Of a DNA stretch of 10,818 bases, positions 1 through 7,701 are shown piece after piece. The notes under the pieces were generated by a model. It was not told the origin of the DNA, did not search any database, and saw only the letters and a list, made by a program, of their open reading frames with translations. Positions within the stretch are counted from its first letter, which is position 1; the number at the start of each line of letters is the position of its first letter. The translations under genes were made by a program, and so were the position numbers. Source of the stretch: DATJQF01 sp035505995 (GTDB lineage Bacteria; Bacteroidota; Bacteroidia; Bacteroidales; FEN-979); assembly GCA_035505995.1 (NCBI GenBank), contig DATJQF010000128.1, forward strand, positions 1 to 10,818. The letters run 5' to 3'.

Positions 1-382
1 TGGAAACAATCCTCTCTCCAGAGATCATATGCCGGATCAGGATGCCGCCCAGCTTCTTCTCCCCGGCACAGATATCGTTGGGCCATTTCAGGCCGCAGGA
101 GATCCCCGGAAGGACCGTCTTCGCATACTCCAGCACTCCCAGCGACACGGCCTTGCTGATCATGAACTGCAAGGAAGGATGAATAAAATGAGGATGAAGG
201 ATCAGGCTGAAGGTAAGATTCTTCCCCGGCTCGCTTTCCCAGGTGTTGGCGCCCTGCCCTTTCCCGGCGGTCTGCTCCTCCGCCCAGATCACGGTCCCCT
301 CCTCCACCTCCCCCTTCGCGAGAAGCTGCTCCGCATAATCATTCGTCGAAGTGAGAGTCTTCAATTTAATGATCTGTGTCAT
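1..382 (-). CDS. birA: Biotin--[acetyl-CoA-carboxylase] ligase, N-terminal 127 residues (cut by window edge)
   Basis: This cytoplasmic enzyme joins biotin to ATP to form biotinyl-AMP and transfers biotin to a lysine of the biotin carboxyl carrier protein. Reading leftward from ATG at 382, 127 codons stay open to the edge. Visible family marks are the opening STND (residues 12-15), the nucleotide/biotin loop TAGKGQGANTW (38-48), GKNLTFS (53-59), and KWPND (99-103) followed by GEKKLGGIL (107-115). The catalytic domain begins at once, with no N-terminal winged helix, so this is the non-repressor type of BirA. The loop differs somewhat from the E. coli GRGRRGR form: Lys replaces the first Arg, and Gly-Ala stands where a second Arg is common. 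The C-terminal half lies outside the window. It is divergent from radC with a 145-bp gap. The family call is very secure; the start follows from the conserved opening motif lying close behind it. Confidence 0.93.
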   Translation of the reverse strand, partial: MTQIIKLKTLTSTNDYAEQLLAKGEVEEGTVIWAEEQTAGKGQGANTWESEPGKNLTFSLILHPHFIHPSLQFMISKAVSLGVLEYAKTVLPGISCGLKWPNDICAGEKKLGGILIRHMISGERIVS

Positions 383-389
383 CAGTATT

Positions 390-458
390 TTCTGTGTCTT
401 CTGTGTTCTCACAATAACTTAACCACGAAGGTACACGAAGTACTGCATGAAGGACACA
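390..458. repeat. Degenerate short direct repeats between birA and radC
   Basis: Two copies of TTCTGTGT (390-397 and 399-406, period 9) are followed by two copies of CACGAAG (424-430 and 434-440, period 10) and a weaker third unit, ATGAAGGACACA (447-458). The array sits in the divergent intergenic region. Similar CCACGAAG/ACACGAAG tracts are, from memory, frequent between genes in many environmental bacteria. Their role is unknown. I see no transposase or other coding sequence with it. Confidence 0.5.
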
Positions 459-527
459 TACTATTCTCAAAATTACTCTATCCAGCTTTCACCTTTTGGA
501 TTTTCCCCGATTAATGTAAAAAATTAA

Positions 528-1226
528 ATGGAACCTTACGAGAATAAACATCCCATCCGCAACTGGGCGGAAGACGACCGTCCGCGGGAAAAGCTGGTGC
601 TGAAAGGCAAGAACTCGCTGAGCGACGCGGAGCTGCTGGCGATCCTGCTGGGTTCCGGCAGCCGGAAGGAGTCGGCCGTCGATCTCGCCCGTCAGGTATT
701 GAAGAAAGCCGGGGACAACCTGATCGGGCTGGCCCGGTTCAACCTGAGCGACCTGACCGCTTTCAACGGCATCGGCCAGGCCAAGGCCATCACCATTCTG
801 GCAGCACTCGAGCTGGGCAAGCGCAGGAACGAGGCGGAAGCCGTGGCCCGGGAAAAGATCACCTGCAGCCGCGATGCCTGGGAGATCTTCCGCAGCACGA
901 TGGGCGACCAGCCCTACGAGGAATTCTGGATCATCCTGCTGAACAAGGCCAACAAGGTGACCGGCAAATGCTGCATCAGCGAGGGTGGGATCTCGGGGAC
1001 GGTGGTGGATCCGAAGAAGATCTTCAAGATCGCCCTCGACCAGCGGGCCTCCTCCATCCTGCTCGGTCACAACCACCCCTCCGGGAACATCCAGCCCAGC
1101 GAGGCCGATCAACGGATCACGAAGAAGATCCGCGACGCCGGGAATATGCTCGACATCGCGGTGCTGGATCATATCATCCTCGGGGAGGACAAGTATTACA
1201 GTTTTGCAGACGAAGGAGGACTATAA
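528..1226 (+). CDS. radC: RadC family JAMM-domain protein
   Basis: This is a full-length RadC (UPF0758) protein of 232 residues. The N-terminal part (about 10-100) holds LSDAELLAILLGSG (31-44) and a helix-hairpin-helix-like segment around NGIGQAKA (80-87). The C-terminal part (about 110-232) is an MPN/JAMM metal-binding domain: a candidate catalytic Glu at 131/132 (EEFW), then H181-x-H183-P-S-G with S191 and D194, the full HxH(x)7SxxD zinc motif. It ends in the usual LDHIILG (213-219) and SFADEG. The family was once tied to DNA repair; that role is disputed and its true activity is unsettled, although the intact motif implies a metallo-hydrolase. No Shine-Dalgarno is visible before ATG 528; the leader is A/T-rich, as usual in Bacteroidota. 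It converges on the T9SS gene with a 186-bp gap. Confidence 0.95.
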   Translation: MEPYENKHPIRNWAEDDRPREKLVLKGKNSLSDAELLAILLGSGSRKESAVDLARQVLKKAGDNLIGLARFNLSDLTAFNGIGQAKAITILAALELGKRRNEAEAVAREKITCSRDAWEIFRSTMGDQPYEEFWIILLNKANKVTGKCCISEGGISGTVVDPKKIFKIALDQRASSILLGHNHPSGNIQPSEADQRITKKIRDAGNMLDIAVLDHIILGEDKYYSFADEGGL

Positions 1227-1412
1227 TCCGCGAATCCCCTGATCTGCCGTCCGCTAACTACTCGTCTGCTGGCATTATTTCAGGCAATAGACTTTTTCGA
1301 ATAATCGAACAAAGATCAACGAATCATGATTTCAGAACGGAACGGAGAATTTAGCATCACCATGAAAAAAAAGTATTTCTCATCTCGTTCCATCCATTGA
1401 CCTGTTGACCGT

Positions 1413-3059
1413 TTAATGAACCACGACGATCTTCTGCGATGCTGATCCGTGACTGGTAGTGATGCTGATATAATAAAGTCCCGCAGGATAACCCGAAACA
1501 TCTATTTTACATCTCTTGTCATTGCATCCCACATGCTTAAATTGCAACAGGCCCTGAGAATTATATAACCTGATCATAATGATAGATGACTCCGAAGTGA
1601 CTTCAGTGAATCTGGAGGCAGGGTTTGGAGAAATCTTTAATAACCCATTCACCGATCGATCCTGCACAGTCATACAACATCCATAGTCCAACACCCAATC
1701 ACTAAAATCTGATACACAACTATCATTATAAATTGCTTTTACCGAATAGTAATAAGCAATCGAAAAGCCAGGTGGTATCGTGTCATTATAGTAAGGAGTA
1801 GAAATGGGTTCTGAATTTAACTTAACAGTATCAGGCTTATCGTCTTCCAATTTGTATATATCGTATCCCAAAACAGAATCCGAAGCCGGGATACCAGGTG
1901 AATTGAAAAGAGATGTCAATTTTATCAATTTGTTCTGAACCATGGCAGTCGCCCTAAGTAAAAAAACCGAAGGAACCGAGGAGGGATGACTCCAGTTTAC
2001 CTCATCGAATTTATAATAAAGATTATCCATTGAATATGGACCATCATCGTCTGCAGCCAGAAAATAAGATTCACCCGTAATGTTATTCCATTTCACCATC
2101 GCATAGAACGGGCCGGCAAAAGGGATAGGAGGAACACTAACTGTTATCCATTCATCAAATGGGGCACCTGTAAATTCATCGGATTCTCCAACCAGCACTT
2201 GAGAACCGTCGTAAATCTCGATCCTTAAGGTTTGTGGAGTTCCGGAACCATTATCTTTCATATAAAGGTCGAATGAGGTAAATTCTCCGGCTAAACTCAT
2301 TTCGATCGGAAAATAATTTCCATATTCAACTACCTCTCCCGGATTGCCCCTGTATGAATTTTCACCCGTTCCATCATCAAAGATAAATGTCATCTCTTCT
2401 TCATGCTGATTGCATTCCGGTGGAAGCCATGCAACGGAATTTATACATAAAGATCCAACCCAATGCGGGTCAACTGCCATATTAGTGGCTATTCTGCATT
2501 TACGGGATATTGATATATTATCGATCTCCCAATCAGAGAAATTGTTCGAACTGACTCCTTTTACCTGAAAAATGATTTTAAAAAGTTTATTACCGGCATC
2601 TTCAAGCTCGAAATGGTAATGATTCCAACTGATGTTATCAGTATTATCCACGATGAGAAGGGTATCTTTCATGAGGTACCACTGAAAAATGATATACATT
2701 CTTTCTGTCCCTGTGGTGTACAAATTTTGCAGGGCCAGATCGAAATCCAGAAAAACGTCGTCGCAAAGCAAATGTCTGGTATCGAACAACGCAGTTTCCA
2801 GAGAGAAGCCGTAATTTGTTTGGGTCGGATCACCCGTGAATGCTGCACAGGGCGCCGGATGACCGTCGCCCGTAAGAATTGTCCAGTTTCCCTGTCCGTA
2901 TGGAAAAGTCCAATGATTGGTATCAAAGCTTCCTGAACTCCAATCCTCGATGAAAGGAAATGTCGAGATTGTGTCGTTGGAGGCAAGGATCTTTTGGGAA
3001 AGAATAAGAAAAGAGAAGAGGGTCGCAATGAGAGGAAGCCTTATATATAAGGATCTCAT
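1413..3059 (-). CDS. T9SS type A sorting domain protein with jelly-roll-like and Fn3-like regions
   Basis: This is a secreted or cell-surface protein of 548 residues. Residues 1-26 form a Sec signal peptide with basic residues at 2 and 7, a hydrophobic core at 8-20 and a likely cut near ILA-S. Residues 33-185 begin with FPFIEDWSSGSFDTNHW and end in DWEIDNISI, a pattern seen in MAM/cleaved-adhesin-like beta sandwiches. Residues 222-372 form a second beta-rich region (FIFDDGTGEN, then LRIEIYDG). Residues 378-457 resemble an Fn3-like module (LGYDIYKLEDD, YYYSVKAIYND). Residues 475-548 are the sorting domain, with ISPNPAS (476-482) and YPAGLYYISI (524-533), recognised by the type IX system for outer-membrane export. 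No enzyme motif is visible, so adhesion or glycan binding is an inference. Base composition is near 40% GC, well below its neighbours. Fold assignments for the middle regions are tentative; the sorting domain is secure. Confidence 0.88.
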   Translation of the reverse strand: MRSLYIRLPLIATLFSFLILSQKILASNDTISTFPFIEDWSSGSFDTNHWTFPYGQGNWTILTGDGHPAPCAAFTGDPTQTNYGFSLETALFDTRHLLCDDVFLDFDLALQNLYTTGTERMYIIFQWYLMKDTLLIVDNTDNISWNHYHFELEDAGNKLFKIIFQVKGVSSNNFSDWEIDNISISRKCRIATNMAVDPHWVGSLCINSVAWLPPECNQHEEEMTFIFDDGTGENSYRGNPGEVVEYGNYFPIEMSLAGEFTSFDLYMKDNGSGTPQTLRIEIYDGSQVLVGESDEFTGAPFDEWITVSVPPIPFAGPFYAMVKWNNITGESYFLAADDDGPYSMDNLYYKFDEVNWSHPSSVPSVFLLRATAMVQNKLIKLTSLFNSPGIPASDSVLGYDIYKLEDDKPDTVKLNSEPISTPYYNDTIPPGFSIAYYYSVKAIYNDSCVSDFSDWVLDYGCCMTVQDRSVNGLLKISPNPASRFTEVTSESSIIMIRLYNSQGLLQFKHVGCNDKRCKIDVSGYPAGLYYISITTSHGSASQKIVVVH

Positions 3060-3080
3060 TTTGAAAATATTTTAATCGAG

Positions 3081-3088
3081 TAAATATA
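3081..3088 (-). promoter_or_regulatory. Possible -7 promoter element for the T9SS gene
   Basis: On the minus strand this reads TATATTTA, matching seven of the eight positions of the Bacteroidota -7 element TAnnTTTG. It lies 21 bp before the start codon at 3059. No clear -33 TTTG is present. The surroundings are very AT-rich, so a chance match is quite possible. Confidence 0.3.
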
Positions 3089-3103
3089 AGTAATATTTTA
3101 ATA

Positions 3104-3134
3104 TTTCCGGCTTTTTTTTCATTCAGGCCGGAAA
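3104..3134 (-). terminator. Perfect 8-bp stem-loop downstream of the deacetylase gene
   Basis: TTTCCGGC (3104-3111) and GCCGGAAA (3127-3134) form a perfect 8-bp inverted repeat with a 15-base loop that includes eight consecutive T on the plus strand. It lies 25 bp after the deacetylase stop, on the side where the leftward operon should end. On the minus strand the stem is followed by TATTAAAATATT, not a clean T run, so it is an atypical terminator. It could equally be an operator or attenuator for the downstream T9SS gene, whose start is 44 bp further on. Confidence 0.42.
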
Positions 3135-3159
3135 CCATCATTCAGCATCTTGTTTAATC

Positions 3160-3789
3160 CTACTTTCCTGATCCTTGTGGCAAGCTTTTGAAGGCGAATC
3201 CCTTTCCGGTGAAATGATCCAATACAGCAGGTAAAGCATAAAGCACCTTTTCCTTTGCTTTCAGGCTGTCGTGAAAGACGATGATGGAGCCGTCACAGGC
3301 ATAGTTCAGGACATTCTGCAGGCATTGTTCCGGCGAGGTGCCATGATGGTAGTCACCGCTCAGCACCGACCATAAAATAAACCGGAACTGCTTCCGCAGC
3401 AGGAAAAATTCCCTTGGGGTGAATCGGCCGTAAGGAGGGCGGAAAAGCGTCGTGCGGAAATAGGTATTGCAATGCATCACGTTATCGGCATATTCCCCCG
3501 GAAGCGTCCGCCAGCCGTCGAGATGATTGAAGGTATGATTGCCGGCCGCATGCCCGTCACGGACGATCCGGTCAAAAACATCCGGGTGCTTTTGCACGTT
3601 ATCTCCGACGCAGAAGAAGGTCGCCTTCGCATTCCTTTCCTTCAGGATCCGGAGCACCTCCGGCGTCACTTCCGGGATGGGTCCATCGTCGAAGGTCAGG
3701 TAAAGGACACGGTCTCCCGGCGGCATTTCGCACACCAGGTCCCGGTTCGACAACCACCGGTAGATGAACGGAGCGCGGATGGCAGGCAT
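3160..3789 (-). CDS. Polysaccharide deacetylase (NodB homology domain, CE4-type)
   Basis: This is a metal-dependent carbohydrate esterase of the NodB/CE4 type, 209 residues and almost all catalytic domain. Motif 1 is TFDDGP (32-37) with the Asp pair D34/D35. Motif 2 is H85-T-F-N-H89, the metal-binding histidines. Motif 3 is RPPYGR (117-122). Motif 4 is LWSVLSGDYHHG (139-150). Motif 5 is IIVFHD (169-174) with H173. The family removes N- or O-acetyl groups from chitin-like oligomers, peptidoglycan or exopolysaccharide; the substrate here cannot be read from sequence. I see no signal peptide; a short stretch (IRAPFIYRWL, 4-13) could associate with membrane but is not convincing as a transmembrane helix. 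The start is fixed by the upstream gene, whose TAG lies 2 bp before this ATG, so the two are almost surely translationally coupled. Its job is thus probably linked to a glycan made or transferred by that enzyme. Confidence 0.93.
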   Translation of the reverse strand: MPAIRAPFIYRWLSNRDLVCEMPPGDRVLYLTFDDGPIPEVTPEVLRILKERNAKATFFCVGDNVQKHPDVFDRIVRDGHAAGNHTFNHLDGWRTLPGEYADNVMHCNTYFRTTLFRPPYGRFTPREFFLLRKQFRFILWSVLSGDYHHGTSPEQCLQNVLNYACDGSIIVFHDSLKAKEKVLYALPAVLDHFTGKGFAFKSLPQGSGK

Positions 3790-3791
3790 GG

Positions 3792-6700
3792 CTACTGCGG
3801 GGCTACACGGTTAATATACTCCTGGTAATATTTCTGGAAGAGCTCATCGGATTTCTGGGCCAGCACCCCTGCATGGTTTTCCGTGGCGATCTTGCTCATC
3901 TGGTTCATGGTCATAAGATCTTCCTGCAGGGATAGGTCGTTTGCCTTCAGATCCTTCCCCCGGAAGGAGAACAGGTACGCGAGATCCTGCTCCATCGCCC
4001 GGTAGATCGCTTCCCCTACCCGGCCGGCCTTTGCCGTTTCCCCCACCTTGTAATACCCGTCAAGTATGGGCAGCAGGAAGAAATTGATCCTCCCCAGCTC
4101 TATCGGCATGACCTCCAGGCAGCGGTCGAGCACACGGCGGGCGGAATCCTTCTTATTCTCCAAAATCAGGTAGTAGGCGAGCCGGCCGAACATGTTCCGG
4201 TAGTTCATAACCATCCGCTGGTTCTGCTCGTCGATATACACATGAGGATCCTGCATGTTGCCCCAGTAGAATTTGTTCATGACATGGTCGTACATGTCGG
4301 TCGTGTTGACGTCGCCCGGCTGACCGTCCTTCGAATCCGCTTTCGACGGCAGCAACCGGAATGCCATCCCTTCGAGATGGAAATAATCACCCAAATAGAT
4401 ATAGGTGCTCGGCTCCATGGTCATGGCGAAGTAGACCGGGCGCTGCCAGTCGTTGTGCGCCAGCAGGTCGAGGATCATCAGGTCGTTCTTGCCCAGCACG
4501 TTGTTCTTGATGGACCACCTCACGGTATCCAGCTTCGCAAGGTATGTTGCGGGAACCAGGTTCTCCTGCCGGATCTTCTCCGGGTCATAGGTCACCATGA
4601 ATTTCCTCGTCGGGAAATAATCGAAAACCCCGTAATCCTGGGTGGTGATCTTCAGCTTCCTCTCGTCCATGTTCATCAGGTTGAACAGGTCTCTCAGGTT
4701 CACGTAATAATCCTTGACCGCCGGGTCCTCCACGATATAGGTGGCGTCGTGGTTCCCCATCCGGTATTTATCCCAGGTGAGCGAAAAGGGGACCGGTTCC
4801 GAATTGTAGGCTTTCCGCTTCAGCATGTCGATATACCAGTCGAGGCTCAGCAGGCTGAGGTTGACGACCCGCACATCGGTACGGATACCCTCTACCTCCT
4901 GGGCATACCAGAGCGGGAAGGTATCGTTGTCGCCGTTGGTGAAAAGGATGGCATTCGGGGCGCAGGTATTCAGGTAATTCTTCGCGACGGCCAGCGAGGT
5001 ATAGCGGTTCGCCCGGCTGTGGTCGTCCCACCCCTGCTGGGCCATGATCCCGGGGACCAGGATCAGCGAGCCCAGGGTGGCAATTGCAATGGCAGGCAGA
5101 GGTTTGACGATCTTCAAAAGCCATTCGCTCAGTTGCATCACCCCCAGCCCGATCCAGATGGCAAAAGCATAGAAGGAGCCTGCATAGGCGTAATCCCTTT
5201 CCCTCGGCTGCGGTGAATACTGGTTCAGGTACAGGATGATGGCGATGCCGGTCATGAAGAACAACAGGAAGATCACCCAGGTGGAACGCCGGTCCTTGCG
5301 GTAGTTGTAGAAAAATCCGATCAGCCCGAGGATCAGCGGCAGGAAATAAAAGCTGTTGTCGGCTTTGCTTTTCCGGGCATCGGGGATATCCTGCGAGCCA
5401 AGGCGCCAGCGGTCGATGAAACGGATGCCGCTCTTCCAGTTGCCGTCGATCTTGCTCCCGTTCCCCTGGAAATCGTTCTGCCGGCCTACGAAATTCCACA
5501 TAAAATACCGGTAATACATATGGATCACCTGGTACCGCCAGAAGAAGGTCAGGTTCTCGCCGAAGGTCGGGCAGTAACGGGTTTCCGTCTTCCCGTTTTC
5601 CGTAACCTCCACCGGCCTTCCTTTGACATCCCCCCAGCGGATATAATCTTCCGCGTGTTTCGGGTCCGAGTTGGACCACATCCGGGGGAAGATCGTCGTG
5701 AAGCGGGAATCATATACCGGGACGATCTTCTCCTTCTTATCGGTGATCAGGTATTTTCCTGATGCATCATCCTTGGTGTAAACCGGATTCCCGTCCTTGC
5801 GATCCACTACCGGCGCATTGTAATACTGGCCGTTCAGCAGGGGCCAGTCGCCATACTGCTCCCGATTCAGGTACGAAAGGAGATACATCGCATTCTCCGG
5901 GTTGTTCTCGTCGAGCGGGGTATTGGCATTGCTGCGGATGATCAGCAGGAAGAAAGAAGTGTAGCCGATCACGATGAACATGAAAGCCAGGATGACCGTG
6001 TTCAGGACGGTCCTGGCTTTCTTCCGGGTGTAGTACAATCCGAATACGATCAGCCCGGTGAGCAGGAGGAAATAGAAGAGGGTGCCGGTGTTGAACGGCA
6101 GTCCGAGCATGTTCACGAAAAAGAGCTCGAACAGCCCTGCCAGCTTTACGATCCAGGGGATGATGATATACATGACCACGGCCAGCAGCAGCACTGAAAC
6201 CGCCAGCGCCATCAAAAATCCTTTCCAGTTCGTCTTAGGGTATTTCCTGAAGTAGTACACAAACGTGATGGCCGGGATCGCCAGCAGGTTCAGCATGTGC
6301 ACCCCGACCGAAAGTCCGATCAGGTAAGCGATCAGCAGGAGCCATCGCCAGGAGTGCTTTTCCTCCGACTGCTCCTCCCATTTCAGGATCGCCCAGAACA
6401 CCACTGCCGTAAAGAAGGACGACATCCCGTACACCTCCCCTTCCACCGCCGAGAACCAGAAGGAGTCGGTGAAGGTATAGGCCAGCGCTCCCACCAGCCC
6501 GGCTCCCATGATCATCCAGGTCTTCTCCCTCGTGATCTCCCCCGAAGAGAGCAGGATCTTTTTCGCGATCAGGGTGATGGACCAGAACAGGAAAAGGATC
6601 GTGAGGCCGCTGCACAGGGCGGTCATGGTGTTGACCATCCGGGCCACGTGGGTGACATCGCCGAAGGCAAAGAGCGAGAAGAACCGCCCGATCATCTGGA

Positions 6701-6869
6701 ACAGCGGCGCCCCGGGGGGATGCCCGACCTCGAGCTTGTAGGCGGTGGTGATGTATTCCCCGCAATCCCAGAAGCTCATGGTCGGTTCCGAAGTGAGGAT
6801 ATAGACCAGCGAGGCAATTACGAACACCACCCCGCCGAGGAGGTTATTGATGCGCTTGTAAAAATTCAT
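3792..6869 (-). CDS. DUF2723 / GT117 family multi-pass membrane glycosyltransferase
   Basis: This is a large inner-membrane protein of 1025 residues. The N-terminal third has about nine to ten hydrophobic helices (first at 11-26, others around 85-103, 118-132, 150-161, 176-206, 217-240, 262-280, 288-311). A first loop, SFWDCGEYITTAYKLEVGHP (32-51), has the acidic residues D35 and E38 expected of a GT-C active site, with GHPPGAPLF after it. AVEGEVYGMSSFF (141-153) is a second conserved patch. A second helical block runs about 506-610, with QPRERDYAYAGSFYAF (554-569) in it. The soluble C-terminus has TNGDNDTFPLWYAQEVEGI (644-662) and helical, TPR-like repeats near the end. The family includes human TMEM260, a protein O-mannosyltransferase; bacterial substrates are poorly known. 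An in-frame ATG exists 63 bp upstream (6932), but the promoter element at 6893-6900 lies between the two and the extra residues look non-coding, so 6869 is chosen. First gene of an operon with the deacetylase. Confidence 0.92.
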   Translation of the reverse strand: MNFYKRINNLLGGVVFVIASLVYILTSEPTMSFWDCGEYITTAYKLEVGHPPGAPLFQMIGRFFSLFAFGDVTHVARMVNTMTALCSGLTILFLFWSITLIAKKILLSSGEITREKTWMIMGAGLVGALAYTFTDSFWFSAVEGEVYGMSSFFTAVVFWAILKWEEQSEEKHSWRWLLLIAYLIGLSVGVHMLNLLAIPAITFVYYFRKYPKTNWKGFLMALAVSVLLLAVVMYIIIPWIVKLAGLFELFFVNMLGLPFNTGTLFYFLLLTGLIVFGLYYTRKKARTVLNTVILAFMFIVIGYTSFFLLIIRSNANTPLDENNPENAMYLLSYLNREQYGDWPLLNGQYYNAPVVDRKDGNPVYTKDDASGKYLITDKKEKIVPVYDSRFTTIFPRMWSNSDPKHAEDYIRWGDVKGRPVEVTENGKTETRYCPTFGENLTFFWRYQVIHMYYRYFMWNFVGRQNDFQGNGSKIDGNWKSGIRFIDRWRLGSQDIPDARKSKADNSFYFLPLILGLIGFFYNYRKDRRSTWVIFLLFFMTGIAIILYLNQYSPQPRERDYAYAGSFYAFAIWIGLGVMQLSEWLLKIVKPLPAIAIATLGSLILVPGIMAQQGWDDHSRANRYTSLAVAKNYLNTCAPNAILFTNGDNDTFPLWYAQEVEGIRTDVRVVNLSLLSLDWYIDMLKRKAYNSEPVPFSLTWDKYRMGNHDATYIVEDPAVKDYYVNLRDLFNLMNMDERKLKITTQDYGVFDYFPTRKFMVTYDPEKIRQENLVPATYLAKLDTVRWSIKNNVLGKNDLMILDLLAHNDWQRPVYFAMTMEPSTYIYLGDYFHLEGMAFRLLPSKADSKDGQPGDVNTTDMYDHVMNKFYWGNMQDPHVYIDEQNQRMVMNYRNMFGRLAYYLILENKKDSARRVLDRCLEVMPIELGRINFFLLPILDGYYKVGETAKAGRVGEAIYRAMEQDLAYLFSFRGKDLKANDLSLQEDLMTMNQMSKIATENHAGVLAQKSDELFQKYYQEYINRVAPQ

Positions 6870-6892
6870 GGGAGCAGCGATTGGTGAGTCCG

Positions 6893-6900
6893 CAAAGGTA
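6893..6900 (-). promoter_or_regulatory. -7 promoter element for the GT117-deacetylase operon
   Basis: The minus strand reads TACCTTTG, an exact match to the Bacteroidota sigma-ABfr -7 element TAnnTTTG. If it is used, transcription starts near 6886 and leaves a leader of about 17 bases before ATG 6869. No TTTG is seen at the -33 position. The placement argues against the longer start at 6932. Confidence 0.65.
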
Positions 6901-6912
6901 TTAAAAAAACCG

Positions 6913-6920
6913 TAATTTTG
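6913..6920 (+). promoter_or_regulatory. -7 promoter element for gpmA
   Basis: The plus strand reads TAATTTTG, an exact TAnnTTTG match, giving a predicted transcript start near 6927 and a leader of about 19 bases before ATG 6946. It lies only 12 bp from the opposing element at 6893-6900, so the two divergent promoters must share upstream DNA. A -33 TTTG is not evident. Confidence 0.65.
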
Positions 6921-6945
6921 GCGCTGGATCAACGATACGAACGAT

Positions 6946-7692
6946 ATGAACAGACTGGTTTTATTGCGTCACGGCGAGAGCGTCTGGAACAAGGAGAACC
7001 GTTTCACGGGGTGGACCGACGTGGATCTTTCCGAGCGGGGAGTGAACGAGGCCATCGAAGCCGGAAAGACGCTGAAAAAAGAAGGCTTTCATTTTAAGAT
7101 CGCGTATACCTCTTATCTGACCCGGGCGATCCGGACCCTGTGGCTGACACTCGAGCAGATGGACCTGCTCTGGATCCCGGTCTACAAGACCTGGCGCCTG
7201 AACGAGAAGCATTACGGCATGCTGCAGGGACTGAACAAGGTGGAGATGGCGGAAAAATACGGGGACGAGCAGGTGCATATCTGGAGGCGGAGCTACGACG
7301 TCCCTCCTCCCCCGATCGCGATGGATGATAAAAGGCATCCGAGGTTCGATCACCGGTATGCCGGACTGAAGCCGGAAGAGATCCCGTCCACCGAATCGCT
7401 GAAAGAGACGGTGGCAAGGATCGTCCCGTTCTGGAAAAGCGATATGGCCGCGAAGCTGCAGGAACATAAAGAGGTGCTGGTGGCTGCTCACGGCAACAGC
7501 CTCCGCGGCATCGTCAAGTACCTGAAGAACATTTCCGACCAGGATATCGTAGGACTGAACCTCCCAACCGGGATTCCCTACATCTTAGAGTTTGACGATA
7601 ACATGAAGCTGCTTAAGGATTATTTCCTGGGCGACCCGGAGGTGATCCGAAAGCTGATGGAGGAAGTTGCCAACCAGGCCAAAAAGAAATAA
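6946..7692 (+). CDS. gpmA: 2,3-bisphosphoglycerate-dependent phosphoglycerate mutase
   Basis: This cytoplasmic glycolytic/gluconeogenic enzyme interconverts 3- and 2-phosphoglycerate through a phosphohistidine. At 248 residues it matches the E. coli enzyme (250). The phosphate-binding LLRHGES (6-12) carries the nucleophile H9 and R8. WNKENRFTGWTDVDLSERG (14-32) is the family signature. YLTRAIRT (57-64) supplies R60. WRLNEKHYGMLQGLNK (83-98) holds the acid/base E87. RRSYDVPPPP (114-123) follows, and AAHGNSLRG (180-188) gives the second catalytic H182. All key residues are present. The start agrees with the promoter element 26 bp upstream and with the usual N-terminus of the family. A metallophosphoesterase gene follows after 9 bp, so they are probably cotranscribed. 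Confidence 0.98.
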   Translation: MNRLVLLRHGESVWNKENRFTGWTDVDLSERGVNEAIEAGKTLKKEGFHFKIAYTSYLTRAIRTLWLTLEQMDLLWIPVYKTWRLNEKHYGMLQGLNKVEMAEKYGDEQVHIWRRSYDVPPPPIAMDDKRHPRFDHRYAGLKPEEIPSTESLKETVARIVPFWKSDMAAKLQEHKEVLVAAHGNSLRGIVKYLKNISDQDIVGLNLPTGIPYILEFDDNMKLLKDYFLGDPEVIRKLMEEVANQAKKK

Positions 7693-7701
7693 CCACGCCG
7701 G

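Noticed and set aside
29..514. Plus-strand frame covering the left edge
   Set aside because: It is antisense to the partial biotin ligase, which has clear motifs.
489..1172. Minus-strand frame opposite radC
   Set aside because: radC has its complete JAMM motif; the antisense product is low-complexity and unlike any family I know.
1362..1400. Short plus-strand frame beginning MKKKYFSS, like the start of a signal peptide
   Set aside because: Only 12 codons before a stop, with no hydrophobic core; most likely chance from an A-run.
1227..1412. Search for a terminator between radC and the convergent T9SS gene
   Set aside because: A T8 run on the minus strand (plus 1365-1372) and a 5-bp TTCGA/TCGAA stem near 1300 exist, but no stem directly precedes a T run on either strand.
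4242..5216. Long open frame (324 codons) on the plus strand inside the GT117 gene
   Set aside because: It lies opposite a well-supported membrane protein in GC-rich DNA, where antisense frames stay open by chance; its translation is rich in Arg, His, Val and Asp with no domain.
4768..5679. Open frame of 303 codons on the minus strand in another frame of the GT117 gene
   Set aside because: It overlaps conserved GT117 coding sequence on the same strand; the product is Pro/Arg/Gly-rich and has no motif.
6235..6887. Frames on both strands overlapping the N-terminal part of the GT117 gene
   Set aside because: They are shadows of the conserved membrane domain in GC-rich DNA; the translations are Arg/Gly/Pro/His-rich.
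6870..6932. Longer start for the GT117 protein at 6932
   Set aside because: It would place the exact promoter element at 6893-6900 inside the coding sequence, and the 21 extra residues precede a natural start followed by a typical first membrane helix.
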